From: a virus
Direction: 5' to 3' (one strand)
Virus record (IMG/VR): IMGVR_UViG_3300037193_001461
Location: 1-61,039 of that record
Length of the DNA: 61,039 bases
The notes beneath the pieces were generated by a model, which ran no database searches, was not told the origin of the DNA, and was given only the letters and a program-made list of their open reading frames with translations. Shown piece after piece: positions 15,129 to 24,018 of this stretch; the first letter of the stretch is position 1; every line of letters begins with the position of its first letter. The position numbers were made by a program, and so were the translations under genes.

Positions 15129-18100
15129 CTACGCCGTCCCCCTCAGTGCACGGGGCAGCCGGTTGCGGCGGTCGAGCTGGTCCAGGGACGACACCAGCCA
15201 GTCGAGCACCTGCTGCCGGGAGCCGATCACCCCATGGTTCTGGACGGTCAGGTGGACCACGGACGCCGTCGCCGGCGAGGCAGCCTGGCGCAGGGACGCG
15301 CGGTGGCTGCGGATACGGGTCCCGGCGGGCAGTTTCATCAGCTCCGGCCCCAGCTCACCAGTCCAGTGCCACCCGGACGTCGCCCCGTCGGTGCCGAGCG
15401 CGTAGCCGCCGGCCCGGTTGTACGCGCGGGGCAGCGAGCCGTAGGCACGCAGGGCGTAGCGCATCGATGCGTAGATGTTGGCGAGTGGGTTGATGCTGAC
15501 GCCGTACATGAACGGACCTGTGTTGCGGAACCGCCCCGCGTTGGACTGGAAGGTGGGCCGGATGACCTGCATGAGGCCGACCGAGGGGTAGCCGCGCTGC
15601 CAGTTGATGTCCCACTTGTTGACGGCGCGCGGGTTGCCGCCGCTCTCCTGGTTCATGCGGCGCAACGTGATGCCGGTGTACGCGGGCGGCTGGCCCACCA
15701 TGCGCAGCGCCTGCTGTACGACGCCTGACCATCGCTTCACTCCGGAGCCGCCGATGTCGACGTTGCCGCCCCCGCCGAAGCCGAGCAGGTCCGAGCCCAC
15801 GGACTTCACAGCCTGGATCAGTCCGTCCACGGCCATGCGCGGCAGCCTGGCCGCCATGCGCGCCCAGGGGCTGGTTCCGATGGCAGCGGTGATCCGGTTC
15901 AGCGGGCCCATCAGCAGGTCCCTCGCCTTGTCCACAGGGTCGGACAGGAAGCTCAGGGCCGCCTTGCCGGTGCCGATCGCGGAGCCGAGAGCGCCTTTGA
16001 TCGTGCCGAGGATGCCGCCGTCCTCCATGAAGTGCGCGCCCGCCGCCTGCCACAGCCCCCGCGCCCGCGTGGCGTACTTGGGGTCGGTCGGGATCACGTA
16101 CTCGGGGTAACGCGGGTTCCCCTCACCGACGATGGCTGTCGGTTTGTTGAACACACCCGGCGTAGCGCGGCCGACAGTGCCGCCAGCGGCCAGCAGTTTG
16201 ACCGACTTCAGCTTGTTCTTGATCCCGATCCATCCGGCGATCCGGCCCCAGATGTTGACCAGGCCCCGGTTCCACACCCGGTCCAGCACCCAGTTGACCG
16301 GCCCCTTCGTCCGGGACTTGATCCCGTTCCAGATGGTGCCGATGCCGTCACGCATGCTGGTGAAGTGGCCACGCACCCGGTCGCGCATGGTACGTGCCCA
16401 GCCGGGGATCGTCCGGGTGAAGAAGTTCCCCATCGGGGAGAAGACCCGGTTGCGGATGGATGAGTAGGCGCCGACGAGCCGGTCCCGAAGACCGTTCCAG
16501 GCTCCGGCGGCCTTGTCCCGCATGTTCCGTACACCGGCGGGGATCCGGCGCGTGAAGTAGTCGCCGATGGGTGAGAACACCCGCGAGCGGATGGAGGCGT
16601 AGGCCCCGGCGAGCCGGTCCCTCAGACCATTCCAGGCGCCAACGACCTTGTCCCGCATGTTCCGTACACCGGCGGGGATCCGGCGCGTGAAATAGTCGCC
16701 GATGGGTGAGAAGACCTGGTTACGGACAGCGTTGTAGATCCCTGCGAGGCGGTCTCTCAAACCGTTCCAGGCCCGTACCACGAAGTCCCGCACCTTCGCC
16801 GCCCAGGCAGGGATGGTCTTGGTGTGGAAGTTGCCGAACGGGACGAACACCCTGTCCCGGACGGTGGTGTACACACCGGCGAGACCCCGGCCCAGCTGAA
16901 TCCAGGGACGGAGGATGAAGTCCCGTGCCTTCGCCGCCCAGCCGGGGATGGTGACGGTGAAGAACTGGCCGATCGGCCGCAGCACGTTGCCGACGATGTA
17001 CTGCCAGGCCGCGCTCATTCCGGCCTTGATCCGGTCCCAGTGTTTGATGATCCAGACGACCGCGAGGCCGATCGGCCCGGTGAGGGCGCCGAGGATCCAG
17101 GGCCAGTTGGTGCGCACCCAGCTCAACACGGTACGGAACGCGTTCGGGATGGTCTGGGTGAAGAACGGAACCACCGTGCCCATGAACCAGTCCACGACGG
17201 CCGACACGGCGACTTTGATCCCGGCCCAGGCTCCCTTGACGATGTTGCGGAAGGTCTCGCTTTTCTTCCAGGCCAGGTAGAGCCCGGCACCGAGGGCGAC
17301 CAGGGCCGTGATCACTAGGCCGATCGGATTGGTCAGCATCGCCACGGCGAGAGCGCGCATGGCCCCGGCCGTCAGCAGTACGGCCGCGCGGGCGATGCGC
17401 AACGCGCCGGCGAACAGCCGGGTGCCGATGGCTGCCACCCGGGCGGCTGCGGAGTAGACCGTGGTGGCGACCGCCGCGACGCGCAGGGCGGCGGCGTGGA
17501 GCACCATGGCCACCCGGACAGCGGTGATCTGAATGATCTGCAAGGCGAGCTGGCGGCCGGCTGCTGTCATAGCGAGTTGCCAGATGAGCTGCGCTGCGGC
17601 GGCGATCCGGGTCGCGATGGCAACCGCCTTCATCCGGACCCACATGATGACCAGCAGTGTGTTCTGGTAGAGCATCTGCACCCGGCTCGCACCCTGGGCC
17701 GTGCTGAAGGCCCACGTAGCCGCAGCCGCTGCCGACTGGTAAACCGCGTACAGCTTCATCGCCACGTTCACAGCGAGGATGGCCGGGACGAGCAGCCGCA
17801 GCACCGGCGTAGGAATCGCCGCGACTATCTGTGAGAAGACCTGAAGCATGAGCACACCGACGCCGCTCATCGGCCCGGCGGCCGAGAGGATGTCGCCGAT
17901 GGCTGAGGCGAACTCCTTGACGGCCGGGACGGCTCCACGCGCCTGCTCAATGAACGTGGCGAACCCCTCGGACTGTCCAAGGCCCGCGCCGAAGTCGGCG
18001 AACCGTTGCGTCAGATCGGCCAGGCCGCCGGACATGTCGCTCTGCACCGGCATGAAGGCGTTGATCATGCCAACGACGCCGACCGTGACGTTCTTGATGG

Positions 18101-18872
18101 CGGTAAGGAAGTTGCCCAGGGCGTTGCCGGCGTTTCCCTGGAGGTTGGCCCCGAATTCCTTGAAGACGCGGCCCGCCTGCCCCTCGCCGAACGAGGACGC
18201 GAACTGCCGGATCTGAAACGTCGCGATACGCACGAACGGCGTCAGCTTGGGCAGCAGATCCCGGATCTTCTCGATACCTGCCGTGAAGATCGGCATGGTG
18301 GTCCCCGACAGGGAGTCGGACCACTTCTCGATGTCGTCCTTCAGGCCCTGGAACGACTTGGCCGTCTCCCGTGTGGCCGGGGTCATGGCCTTCAGCTTCT
18401 CGTCGTAGCTGGCCTGGCTCTTGCGCGCGGCGTCGGTGGCGGAAGTGACGTCGCTCAAGGCCTTGTTGTACTCCTGCGCCTTGGCCTTGGACTCGGCCGA
18501 CATCTTCGACGTGATCTTGATTTGCTCGCCGTACTTGACGCCCATGTCCTTGGCCAGCTTCTGGGCGTGGGCCTTGGCGATGGTGGCTTTCTCGTCGGCT
18601 TCCTCGGCCGTTGCCAGCTTCTCACTGGCCTCGGTGATTTTGTTGAACTGCGGGACTACGGCCGCTGCGAAGGCACCACCCGCCGCGCCGGCGCTCACCA
18701 GGGACGCCGTCATCGCGCCGATCGCGGTAGTGATTGCTGCCGTGACCGGCATGAAAGCCGAGGCCAGAGCGTGCGACCCGATCCGCCCCAGACCCTCTAC
18801 AGCCTTCATGGCCGGGGCCGTGTCGGCGTCGATCCGGACGAAGCCGGCCCCGATGAGCGTGCCGACGGGCAT
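15129..18872 (-). CDS. tape measure protein with lytic transglycosylase domain
   Basis: 1247 residues, the longest structural protein and measure of tail length. N-terminal ~250 residues: Ala-rich helices and coiled coil (KAHAQKLAKDMG...). ~330-520: hydrophobic, membrane-like segments. ~600-900: tandem repeats of ~47 residues built on WNGLRDRLAG.Y and PIGDYFTRRIPAGVRNMRDK. C-terminal ~1050-1180: a goose-lysozyme/SLT-like transglycosylase domain (NQESGGNPRAV, SVGLMQVI, NPLANIYASM), which would open peptidoglycan during DNA entry. The catalytic Glu is probably in QESGGN. Same operon as chaperones and minor tail gene. Confidence 0.92.
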   Translation of the reverse strand: MPVGTLIGAGFVRIDADTAPAMKAVEGLGRIGSHALASAFMPVTAAITTAIGAMTASLVSAGAAGGAFAAAVVPQFNKITEASEKLATAEEADEKATIAKAHAQKLAKDMGVKYGEQIKITSKMSAESKAKAQEYNKALSDVTSATDAARKSQASYDEKLKAMTPATRETAKSFQGLKDDIEKWSDSLSGTTMPIFTAGIEKIRDLLPKLTPFVRIATFQIRQFASSFGEGQAGRVFKEFGANLQGNAGNALGNFLTAIKNVTVGVVGMINAFMPVQSDMSGGLADLTQRFADFGAGLGQSEGFATFIEQARGAVPAVKEFASAIGDILSAAGPMSGVGVLMLQVFSQIVAAIPTPVLRLLVPAILAVNVAMKLYAVYQSAAAAATWAFSTAQGASRVQMLYQNTLLVIMWVRMKAVAIATRIAAAAQLIWQLAMTAAGRQLALQIIQITAVRVAMVLHAAALRVAAVATTVYSAAARVAAIGTRLFAGALRIARAAVLLTAGAMRALAVAMLTNPIGLVITALVALGAGLYLAWKKSETFRNIVKGAWAGIKVAVSAVVDWFMGTVVPFFTQTIPNAFRTVLSWVRTNWPWILGALTGPIGLAVVWIIKHWDRIKAGMSAAWQYIVGNVLRPIGQFFTVTIPGWAAKARDFILRPWIQLGRGLAGVYTTVRDRVFVPFGNFHTKTIPAWAAKVRDFVVRAWNGLRDRLAGIYNAVRNQVFSPIGDYFTRRIPAGVRNMRDKVVGAWNGLRDRLAGAYASIRSRVFSPIGDYFTRRIPAGVRNMRDKAAGAWNGLRDRLVGAYSSIRNRVFSPMGNFFTRTIPGWARTMRDRVRGHFTSMRDGIGTIWNGIKSRTKGPVNWVLDRVWNRGLVNIWGRIAGWIGIKNKLKSVKLLAAGGTVGRATPGVFNKPTAIVGEGNPRYPEYVIPTDPKYATRARGLWQAAGAHFMEDGGILGTIKGALGSAIGTGKAALSFLSDPVDKARDLLMGPLNRITAAIGTSPWARMAARLPRMAVDGLIQAVKSVGSDLLGFGGGGNVDIGGSGVKRWSGVVQQALRMVGQPPAYTGITLRRMNQESGGNPRAVNKWDINWQRGYPSVGLMQVIRPTFQSNAGRFRNTGPFMYGVSINPLANIYASMRYALRAYGSLPRAYNRAGGYALGTDGATSGWHWTGELGPELMKLPAGTRIRSHRASLRQAASPATASVVHLTVQNHGVIGSRQQVLDWLVSSLDQLDRRNRLPRALRGTA
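16430..16930 (-). repeat. tandem coding repeats in the tape measure gene
   Basis: Units of about 141 bp recur at least three times, each containing a block for GDYFTRRIPAGVRNMRDK and one for WNGLRDRLAG. Two adjacent units are almost identical at DNA level, suggesting recent expansion. Confidence 0.75.
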
Positions 18873-19537
18873 CTACAACACCACCCCTTGCGCCGCGAGG
18901 AACGCCTGCGACGCGTCCTCGTCGCCGTGCCACCAGTACGGAGCGCCTTCCTCGATCTCCACGGGCTCGGGCGCGGCCTGGCCCGGGGTGCGCCACAGAC
19001 GGACTTCCAGGTCCGCGTCCAGCCGCTGCTGCGCCGCCTCCTCGGGCTCGTTCTCGCCCGGCTCCGTCCGCTGACACATCTCGTAGTAGACGAGGTTCAG
19101 GAAGCGATCAGCGGGGAGGCTGCGGAGATCGACACCTCGGCCGGTGTACTGGCCGTCGAGGTAGTGCCAGGTCCCGGGACGGAGGGCCCAGCCGGCGAGG
19201 ACGAGGACGGTTCGGTAGGGCGGAGCCCGTACTGCTCCATCAGCCAGGTGACGATCTCCTCCACCTGGTCGATCTCGATGGGGTTCGCCCGGTCGCGCAT
19301 GCGCGCGTTGAAGCGCTCCAGCGACTCGGGCAGCAGGACGACGTCCAGCATCGAACGGAACGCCTTGAGCTGCTGGTCCACCGTCGCCGACGTTTCCATG
19401 CTGGAAAACTCGGCCGCGAAGTCCAGCAGCACCTCGGCCGGGATGCCACGCGCGGCGTGGAACATGTCGTCGTCCACGCGGAAAGAGATGTCCTTCCGCG
19501 CCTTGCTGAAGTCCCGGATCTCCGTCGTCTCCGTCAT
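18873..19537 (-). CDS. tail assembly chaperone, long form (gpGT-like) made by -1 frameshift
   Basis: The short chaperone reads from ATG 19537 in frame 0. A second open frame, -1 relative to it, continues from about base 19225 to the stop at 18873 and reads plausibly coding sequence (YRTVLVLAGWALRPGTWHYL, FLNLVYYEMCQR). The fusion would be about 221 residues and should bridge tail tube and tape measure during tail assembly, as lambda gpG/gpGT do. The switch must occur before the frame-0 tail turns Ser/Pro-rich. I see no canonical X XXY YYZ heptamer in 19205-19260, so the exact slip point is open. Confidence 0.75.
19097..19537 (-). CDS. tail assembly chaperone, short form (gpG-like)
   Basis: 146 residues. 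It starts MTETTEIRDFSKARKDISF and contains a helical chaperone core (IPAEVLLDFAAEFSSM, RFNARMRDRANPIEIDQVEEIVTWLMEQYGLRP). The last ~30 residues are Ser/Pro/Thr-rich, typical of the terminating frame in such gene pairs. The start sits 7 nt after a TACCGT -10 box, so the mRNA may be leaderless. Confidence 0.82.
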   Translation of the reverse strand: MTETTEIRDFSKARKDISFRVDDDMFHAARGIPAEVLLDFAAEFSSMETSATVDQQLKAFRSMLDVVLLPESLERFNARMRDRANPIEIDQVEEIVTWLMEQYGLRPTEPSSSSPAGPSVPGPGTTSTASTPAEVSISAASPLIAS

Positions 19538-19544
19538 GGCGCGC

Positions 19545-19581
19545 ACGGTAAGCCCACAGCACCCCATGATCGTTCCGGAGC
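19545..19581 (-). promoter_or_regulatory. promoter of tail chaperone operon, leaderless type, with shared upstream element
   Basis: Minus-strand -10 TACCGT (19545-19550), then 7 nt to the ATG. Upstream, 19560-19581 is a 22-bp element (core CCCCATGATCRTTCCGG) repeated with one mismatch before the modification operon (52786-52807), at the same 9-nt distance from the -10 box. Confidence 0.55.
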
Positions 19582-19584
19582 GGG

Positions 19585-19959
19585 TCAGCCCGTGCGCAGG
19601 GCCTTGGTCATGAAGTCGTTTTTCTTCGTGCCCGGATGCCAAACCACGCGGGCAAAGACCGTGCCACCCTTCACGGAGAACTTCAACACCTTCGGTCCGG
19701 GTCGGCCGCCCTGGGGTATCCAGTGGGCGCGCGTGCCCTTGATGACGTACATCGTCGCGGGGTGCGTTGACTCCACGCGGACGTGTTTGCCGACGACCAC
19801 GGAGCGGACCTGTCGGCCCATTTTCCCCGGGGCCATGCGACGGGCGTTGCGCTGCACCCGTCGGGCCTTGCGGATCAGCTCTTTCATCACCGGTGAGTCC
19901 GGAGCCAGCAGCAGCTCGTTGACACCACCGGCCCGGATCTCGATGCGCGCGGCCGGCAC
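19585..19959 (-). CDS. tail completion / head-tail joining protein, HK97 gp10-like
   Basis: 124 residues from GTG 19959. Basic N-terminal helix region (MKELIRKARRVQRNARRMAP), then beta strands (VRSVVVGKHVRVESTHPATMYVIKGTRAHWI) in the pattern of HK97-gp10-like proteins that complete the tail end at the connector. It lies between a terminator-like protein gene and the tail chaperones. Family assignment is by pattern and position. Confidence 0.65.
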   Translation of the reverse strand: MPAARIEIRAGGVNELLLAPDSPVMKELIRKARRVQRNARRMAPGKMGRQVRSVVVGKHVRVESTHPATMYVIKGTRAHWIPQGGRPGPKVLKFSVKGGTVFARVVWHPGTKKNDFMTKALRTG

Positions 19960-19960
19960 G

Positions 19961-20458
19961 TCAACGCACCAGGCAGACGCGGACGGTCAGGTTCACACCG
20001 ACGCAGCCGCCCTCGGGCCCGACCGGCTCCACCGGAGTGACGAGGTAGTCCAGCACCTCGTCGTCGTGCTTGAGGCGGCACAGCGTGGTAGACACGGAGC
20101 CCAGCATCTCGGTGGCGTCCTGGAGCAGCAGGCCAGCCGCCGCGTCCAGCTCACCGGCCGGCGGGGCGGACTCCACACCGTCCGGGTTCGGGGCGCACCG
20201 CACGACGGCCACGGTGAACTGGCCCACCTCGTACGGTGGATCGCAGGCGCCGTTCACCGCCTCGGCTTCCTCGGGGAAGACATCCGACAGGTACAGCCGT
20301 GACAGGGAGACGGCGAGCATCCCGCCGCAGTCGCACGAGTCCCAGGCGATCTCGCCCGGGACCTGGCCGACACGCTTCGGCTTGGACGTGAGTCCGGTCC
20401 GGACGGACGCCACGAGGTTCTGCCCGACGGTGTACCAGCGCGCGGTTCCAGTGATCAC
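19961..20458 (-). CDS. head-tail connector / tail terminator candidate
   Basis: 165 residues. It holds several cysteines (CDCGG near residue 44, NGACDPPY, CAPNPDG) and a helical segment (LDAAAGLLLQDATEMLGSVSTTLCRL), then beta strands to the C-terminus. The gene sits between the adaptor (20455) and the HK97 gp10-like gene, the usual slot for a neck or tail terminator protein. ATGA overlap upstream. Fold not certain. Confidence 0.6.
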   Translation of the reverse strand: MITGTARWYTVGQNLVASVRTGLTSKPKRVGQVPGEIAWDSCDCGGMLAVSLSRLYLSDVFPEEAEAVNGACDPPYEVGQFTVAVVRCAPNPDGVESAPPAGELDAAAGLLLQDATEMLGSVSTTLCRLKHDDEVLDYLVTPVEPVGPEGGCVGVNLTVRVCLVR

Positions 20459-21225
20459 AGACGCCTCCTGAGCACCCGGTCGACGTCGTAGACCCGGGCG
20501 CGCTGCTTCAGCCCGTCCGGGTTCTCGGCCGCCAGGAAGAGGTCCACCAGGTACAGGCCCGTACGCCCTTCCTTGAGCAACTGCCCCATGTCGGGGTACT
20601 GGATCGTGACGCCCTGGCGGACGAGCTGAGTCACTCCCGGGGGCAGACGGCAGTCCACTCCAGACCCGGCCTTGAGGATCTCGCAGGCGAGTTCACCCAT
20701 GGCGAGGCGCCCGGAGTCGGGCACCGGTTCCCCGAGGACAGCCGTGACTGACCAAGTGCCCGGCTGACTGTCGTCCAGGGCGAGGTTGTTGCAACGCGGC
20801 CAGACGCCACCGTCGGTGCGCATCAGTGACCGGCCGTCCAGCTTGTAGGCGCCAGTCGCCATCGGCGTGCCGTCCAGCTTCACCTCTACGACGCGGCTCA
20901 CGGTGTCGGGCAGGCGGACGGTCGGGATGTGCGTACACGAGCAGCCGCCACGGCACCCGCCCGCGCAGTACGGCAGGCGGTAGAAGTCCCACGGCGGCAT
21001 CGAGTAGCCGACGGTCCAGCCCCACAGCGGCACGGACGACCAGTCGCCGCAGTCGTCCGCACAGGGTCGCAGCGTCACCGTGCACTGGCCGAAGCGGCGC
21101 CCGGACAGGGCCCACAGCACGCGCGAGGCTGCGGACACCGCGTACCCGGTCAGCTCGGGCGAGTAGGTATTCACTTCGCACGTCCAGTAGACCGGCCAGT
21201 CCTCGCACGGTCCGTCGTCAGCCAC
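20455..21225 (-). CDS. head-tail adaptor protein, cysteine-rich
   Basis: 256 residues. It starts MADDGPCEDWPVYWTC; the first half carries about a dozen cysteines (RPCADDCGDW, YCAGGCRGGCSC), unusual for a cytoplasmic virion part. The second half has the conserved actinophage adaptor pattern (LACEILKAGSGVDCRLPPGVTQLVRQGVTI) and a GLYLVDLFLAAENP helix. Position after the capsid genes and before the terminator matches the gp6/gp15-like adaptor slot. Cysteines may hold zinc or form bonds in the virion. Confidence 0.7.
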   Translation of the reverse strand: MADDGPCEDWPVYWTCEVNTYSPELTGYAVSAASRVLWALSGRRFGQCTVTLRPCADDCGDWSSVPLWGWTVGYSMPPWDFYRLPYCAGGCRGGCSCTHIPTVRLPDTVSRVVEVKLDGTPMATGAYKLDGRSLMRTDGGVWPRCNNLALDDSQPGTWSVTAVLGEPVPDSGRLAMGELACEILKAGSGVDCRLPPGVTQLVRQGVTIQYPDMGQLLKEGRTGLYLVDLFLAAENPDGLKQRARVYDVDRVLRRRL

Positions 21226-21243
21226 GGCGCCTCCCCACGTCGG

Positions 21244-22524
21244 TCATGAGCCCACCGCCACCCATGGCCCGGCGAAGTCCGTCCCTACGTTGGAGGACGG
21301 GGTGATCGATGCGGGCAGTGATGTCCGACCGGCCCCGTTCACCGCGAACCGGTACGCCGCAGGGGCCAGGCCGAGGTTCGCGGCTGTTCCGACACCGGTC
21401 CACCCGGAGGCGCGGGTCAGCGTCGGGGGAACCGATGCGTTGATCACCCAACCCGCCCAGCAGAACGAACCGGCCGTCAACGCCTGGTTGCTGATGACCG
21501 TGATCTTCAGCCCTGCCGAGGAGATGGCGGAGTCTACGTTCGTAGCAGCTAGCCGTGTGCCGTTCGGGTGGTACAGGCCGACTTCGTTCTGACCGGCTAC
21601 CGGCGAGGACCCCTGGTTCCCAACCCACCAATAGATCTTTGTGACGGGTGCGTCGGCAGCAATGTCGACGCGGGTGAGGTACAGAACGCCGTTGGACAAC
21701 TGGGTGGAGTTGACCGCCAGCGCCGGGTCGTAGCACCAGGCGGCGACACCGTGAGTTGCGGGAATTGCCTGGCCCAGCGCGTTGCCCGTGACGGCCAGGT
21801 GGCCGCTGACGGTGCCACCCGTGGCCGGGAAGGCGCCAGCGATACGGGCGTCGTCACCGGCGGCCACTGTTCCCGGACCGGTGCCGACGGACAGTACCGC
21901 AGCTCCGCCGAGACCGAGGTTGCCGCGAGCTGTGGACACCGAAGGAAGATCGGCGAGGTTGCTGGCCTTGGCCAGCTTGCTGTCGGCGTACGTCCGGTCG
22001 CCGTGCGGGTCGGTGGCCGATGCGTGCGCGGCGACCGAAGCCGACGAGGTGCCCGCCGGTTCTGCTCCGATCGCTGTAGGCGTGAGGGGGTCCGAGCCGC
22101 CGGTGGCGTGGCTGTCGGCGTGTGCGCCACCACCAGCAGTGGACGGGTCCACGAGCACAGAATAGGAACCGGCCACCGGGTCCGGGATGACGATGTCCGC
22201 CAGGACGACCGACGGTGAGGCCTTCGGCAGAGAGATGTACCGGGTCCACGCGGTGCCGTACCGGGGTGTGAAGACGACGGTGTACGTGAAGCCGGTCGGG
22301 TCGATGCCGGTGGCGTCGGTGGACACGAGGGTGAGCGGGTCGAATCGGCCGGCCGACACCCACCGGCGTGCGAGGCCGCCGAAGAGGTAATCGTCCTCTT
22401 TCACCGTAGCGAGGTCCGGCCCCGTCACGGTGAAGTGGCCTTCCAGCGGGGTTCCGTCGGGCCCGGTGAGAGGTACTCCGCCGTCGGTGACGGTGACCGT
22501 CTCGACTCCTGCGGGGATGGGCAC
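21244..22524 (-). CDS. fibre-like virion protein
   Basis: 426 residues from GTG 22524 (V-P-I-P-A-G). N-terminal ~130 residues: beta domain (VETVTVTDGGVPLTG, a substituted Ig-like start). ~150-260: low-complexity fibre motif seen in tail-fibre shafts (ATGGSDPLTPTAIGAEPAG, SASVAAHASATDPHG, DDARIAGAFPATGGTVSGHLAVTGN). C-terminal ~170 residues: beta-sandwich possibly binding carbohydrate. It lies between capsid/tube genes and the head-tail adaptor, not with the tail fibres, so it may be a head fibre or decoration protein. Confidence 0.65.
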   Translation of the reverse strand: MPIPAGVETVTVTDGGVPLTGPDGTPLEGHFTVTGPDLATVKEDDYLFGGLARRWVSAGRFDPLTLVSTDATGIDPTGFTYTVVFTPRYGTAWTRYISLPKASPSVVLADIVIPDPVAGSYSVLVDPSTAGGGAHADSHATGGSDPLTPTAIGAEPAGTSSASVAAHASATDPHGDRTYADSKLAKASNLADLPSVSTARGNLGLGGAAVLSVGTGPGTVAAGDDARIAGAFPATGGTVSGHLAVTGNALGQAIPATHGVAAWCYDPALAVNSTQLSNGVLYLTRVDIAADAPVTKIYWWVGNQGSSPVAGQNEVGLYHPNGTRLAATNVDSAISSAGLKITVISNQALTAGSFCWAGWVINASVPPTLTRASGWTGVGTAANLGLAPAAYRFAVNGAGRTSLPASITPSSNVGTDFAGPWVAVGS

Positions 22525-22534
22525 GGCTGCCCCC

Positions 22535-23017
22535 TTACGTCGCGAACCGGACGATGCCGCTGCTTGACCAGACGACAGTGAAGCTCCCGGAAACGACGGA
22601 CTGCGGCCCGCCGAAGTAGAGGTAGGCCACGCCTTGGTCGGTGACCGTGCCACCGGTGATGGAGTCGTCGTACAGCAGGCAGCCGTAGGCGTCGGACAGT
22701 GTGAGGGTGCCGGCGGCGGAGAGGTCGGCCGCGTCGAACATCACCTCACCGGATTCCGGGCTGGTGAACGTCTTGCTCGCCAGTGCACGGCCGCCGGCGG
22801 GCCAGTTGGAGCCGCCGCTGACCTCCCGCCCCGTGGTCCACGTGCCAGTGCCGTAACCGGTGTCGCTGACGACCGCATCCCGGTCCGGGGTGACGAGATC
22901 GTTGAACAGAGCAACCTTGACGGCGTCGGAGTCCAGACCGGTGTAGCCGGTCCCGGACGCCTGCATCATCGGGCCCGAGATCCACGTCCGGAAGACCCGG
23001 CTGTCCGTCCACGCCAT
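22535..23017 (-). CDS. structural protein, probable head or tube decoration
   Basis: 160 residues. It starts MAWTDSRVFRTWISGPMMQ and continues with beta-rich segments (VKVALFNDLVTPDRDAVV, ALASKTFTSPESGEVMFDAADL, VAYLYFGGPQSVV). The MAWT start recalls the appendage proteins but the rest differs. Similar small proteins occur near the tail tube in actinophages. No catalytic motif. Confidence 0.65.
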   Translation of the reverse strand: MAWTDSRVFRTWISGPMMQASGTGYTGLDSDAVKVALFNDLVTPDRDAVVSDTGYGTGTWTTGREVSGGSNWPAGGRALASKTFTSPESGEVMFDAADLSAAGTLTLSDAYGCLLYDDSITGGTVTDQGVAYLYFGGPQSVVSGSFTVVWSSSGIVRFAT

Positions 23018-23020
23018 CGC

Positions 23021-23314
23021 TCAGACCCTTCTCACATGCGCCGCCGGGGCAAAGACCGCGCAGTCCTGTCCGTCGTCCCGCTCGGTCACCACGGACATCA
23101 CTGGCCTGCCGTCGCCGTCGTACTGCACGTCCTCGCTGCCCACGTAGTCCTCGCGGGCGACGGCTCGTACACAGGCCCGCGTCCCCTCCAGGACCATGGG
23201 AGCGAGCAGACCGGCGAGGCCAGGGCAGCAGTGGAAGCGGTTGTCTGCCCCGACTGTCACCGCTGTCGCGGGACAGTTGGGGCAGACCCAGCGCTGCTCG
23301 CTCGTCAGGATCAC
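23021..23314 (-). CDS. small zinc-ribbon protein
   Basis: 97 residues from GTG 23314, overlapping the tail tube stop as GTGA; the longer frame upstream is not needed. CPNCPATAV...HCCPGLAG gives the four zinc ligands. The C-terminal half is beta-rich (VRAVAREDYVGSEDVQYDGDG). Co-translated with virion genes, so it may be a minor head component or assembly factor. Confidence 0.65.
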   Translation of the reverse strand: MILTSEQRWVCPNCPATAVTVGADNRFHCCPGLAGLLAPMVLEGTRACVRAVAREDYVGSEDVQYDGDGRPVMSVVTERDDGQDCAVFAPAAHVRRV

Positions 23315-24015
23315 GACAGAGTCAGCGGGTTGACCTGCGGGGTCGGTGGCGGCGTCGTGGTGATGTTCCACAGCCAGTGGTCTCCGGCCTGCGCGGTCTC
23401 ACCGGTCGGCAGCCAGGATGTCGAGCCTGGCCCGTCACCCCAGCCGATGGTCGGTGTCGTGGACACAGCCTGTGTCTCGGACTGGACCTGGAGTGTGGAG
23501 CGCCCGTTCTCCACGGTGTACGTGCCGATGCGGCTCGCGCCCACGTTGGGCCACGCGTTGTAGATGTACCGCTGCGCTCCCGATGGGTCGCACGAGCCGG
23601 ACCCCGCGACGCGCTGCCAGACCTCCAGCGAGTACCGGTTGGACGGTGAGCCTTCCGCGAAGGCGAAGCCCGTCCCGGTGACGCCGGCGCCGTTGACGGT
23701 CAGCTCCCGCGCGCTCGCGAGATACGCCACGCCGGTGGTGTTGATCTCACAGAAGTCGATGGTGAGCTGCATCCGCTTCAGAACGGGGTCGTCCTTCTGG
23801 TTCACGCAGGGCGTGCCGTCGGCCGTGCGCTCGAAGAACTCCTCACCGTCCTCGTACTGCGGCTCCATCTGCACCTGGACGAAGCCCTTGGTCACGACGA
23901 CCAGCGATCCGGTGCCGGTCACCGGGTTGCCACAGGCGTCCACGCGGACGATCCGGGCGTGCGTGCCCTTGATCGCGGTTGCGGCCGAAGCCACGGTTGC
24001 TACCACTGCTGTCAC
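23311..24015 (-). CDS. major tail (tube) protein candidate
   Basis: 234 residues. Beta-rich with the tail-tube-like pattern KGFVQVQMEPQYEDGEEFFERTADGTPC, then LTIDFCEINTTGVAYLASARE, and a long glycine/Ser-rich C-terminus. The N-terminus is Ala/Val-rich. Position between the capsid genes and the adaptor, and its size, fit the major tail protein. The alternative is a capsid stabilisation protein, but the body resembles tube proteins of actinosiphophages. Confidence 0.65.
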   Translation of the reverse strand: MTAVVATVASAATAIKGTHARIVRVDACGNPVTGTGSLVVVTKGFVQVQMEPQYEDGEEFFERTADGTPCVNQKDDPVLKRMQLTIDFCEINTTGVAYLASARELTVNGAGVTGTGFAFAEGSPSNRYSLEVWQRVAGSGSCDPSGAQRYIYNAWPNVGASRIGTYTVENGRSTLQVQSETQAVSTTPTIGWGDGPGSTSWLPTGETAQAGDHWLWNITTTPPPTPQVNPLTLS

Positions 24016-24018
24016 CCC

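Noticed and set aside
16430-16930. Direct repeats resembling a CRISPR or satellite array
   Set aside because: They are coding repeats of the tape measure protein in one open frame.
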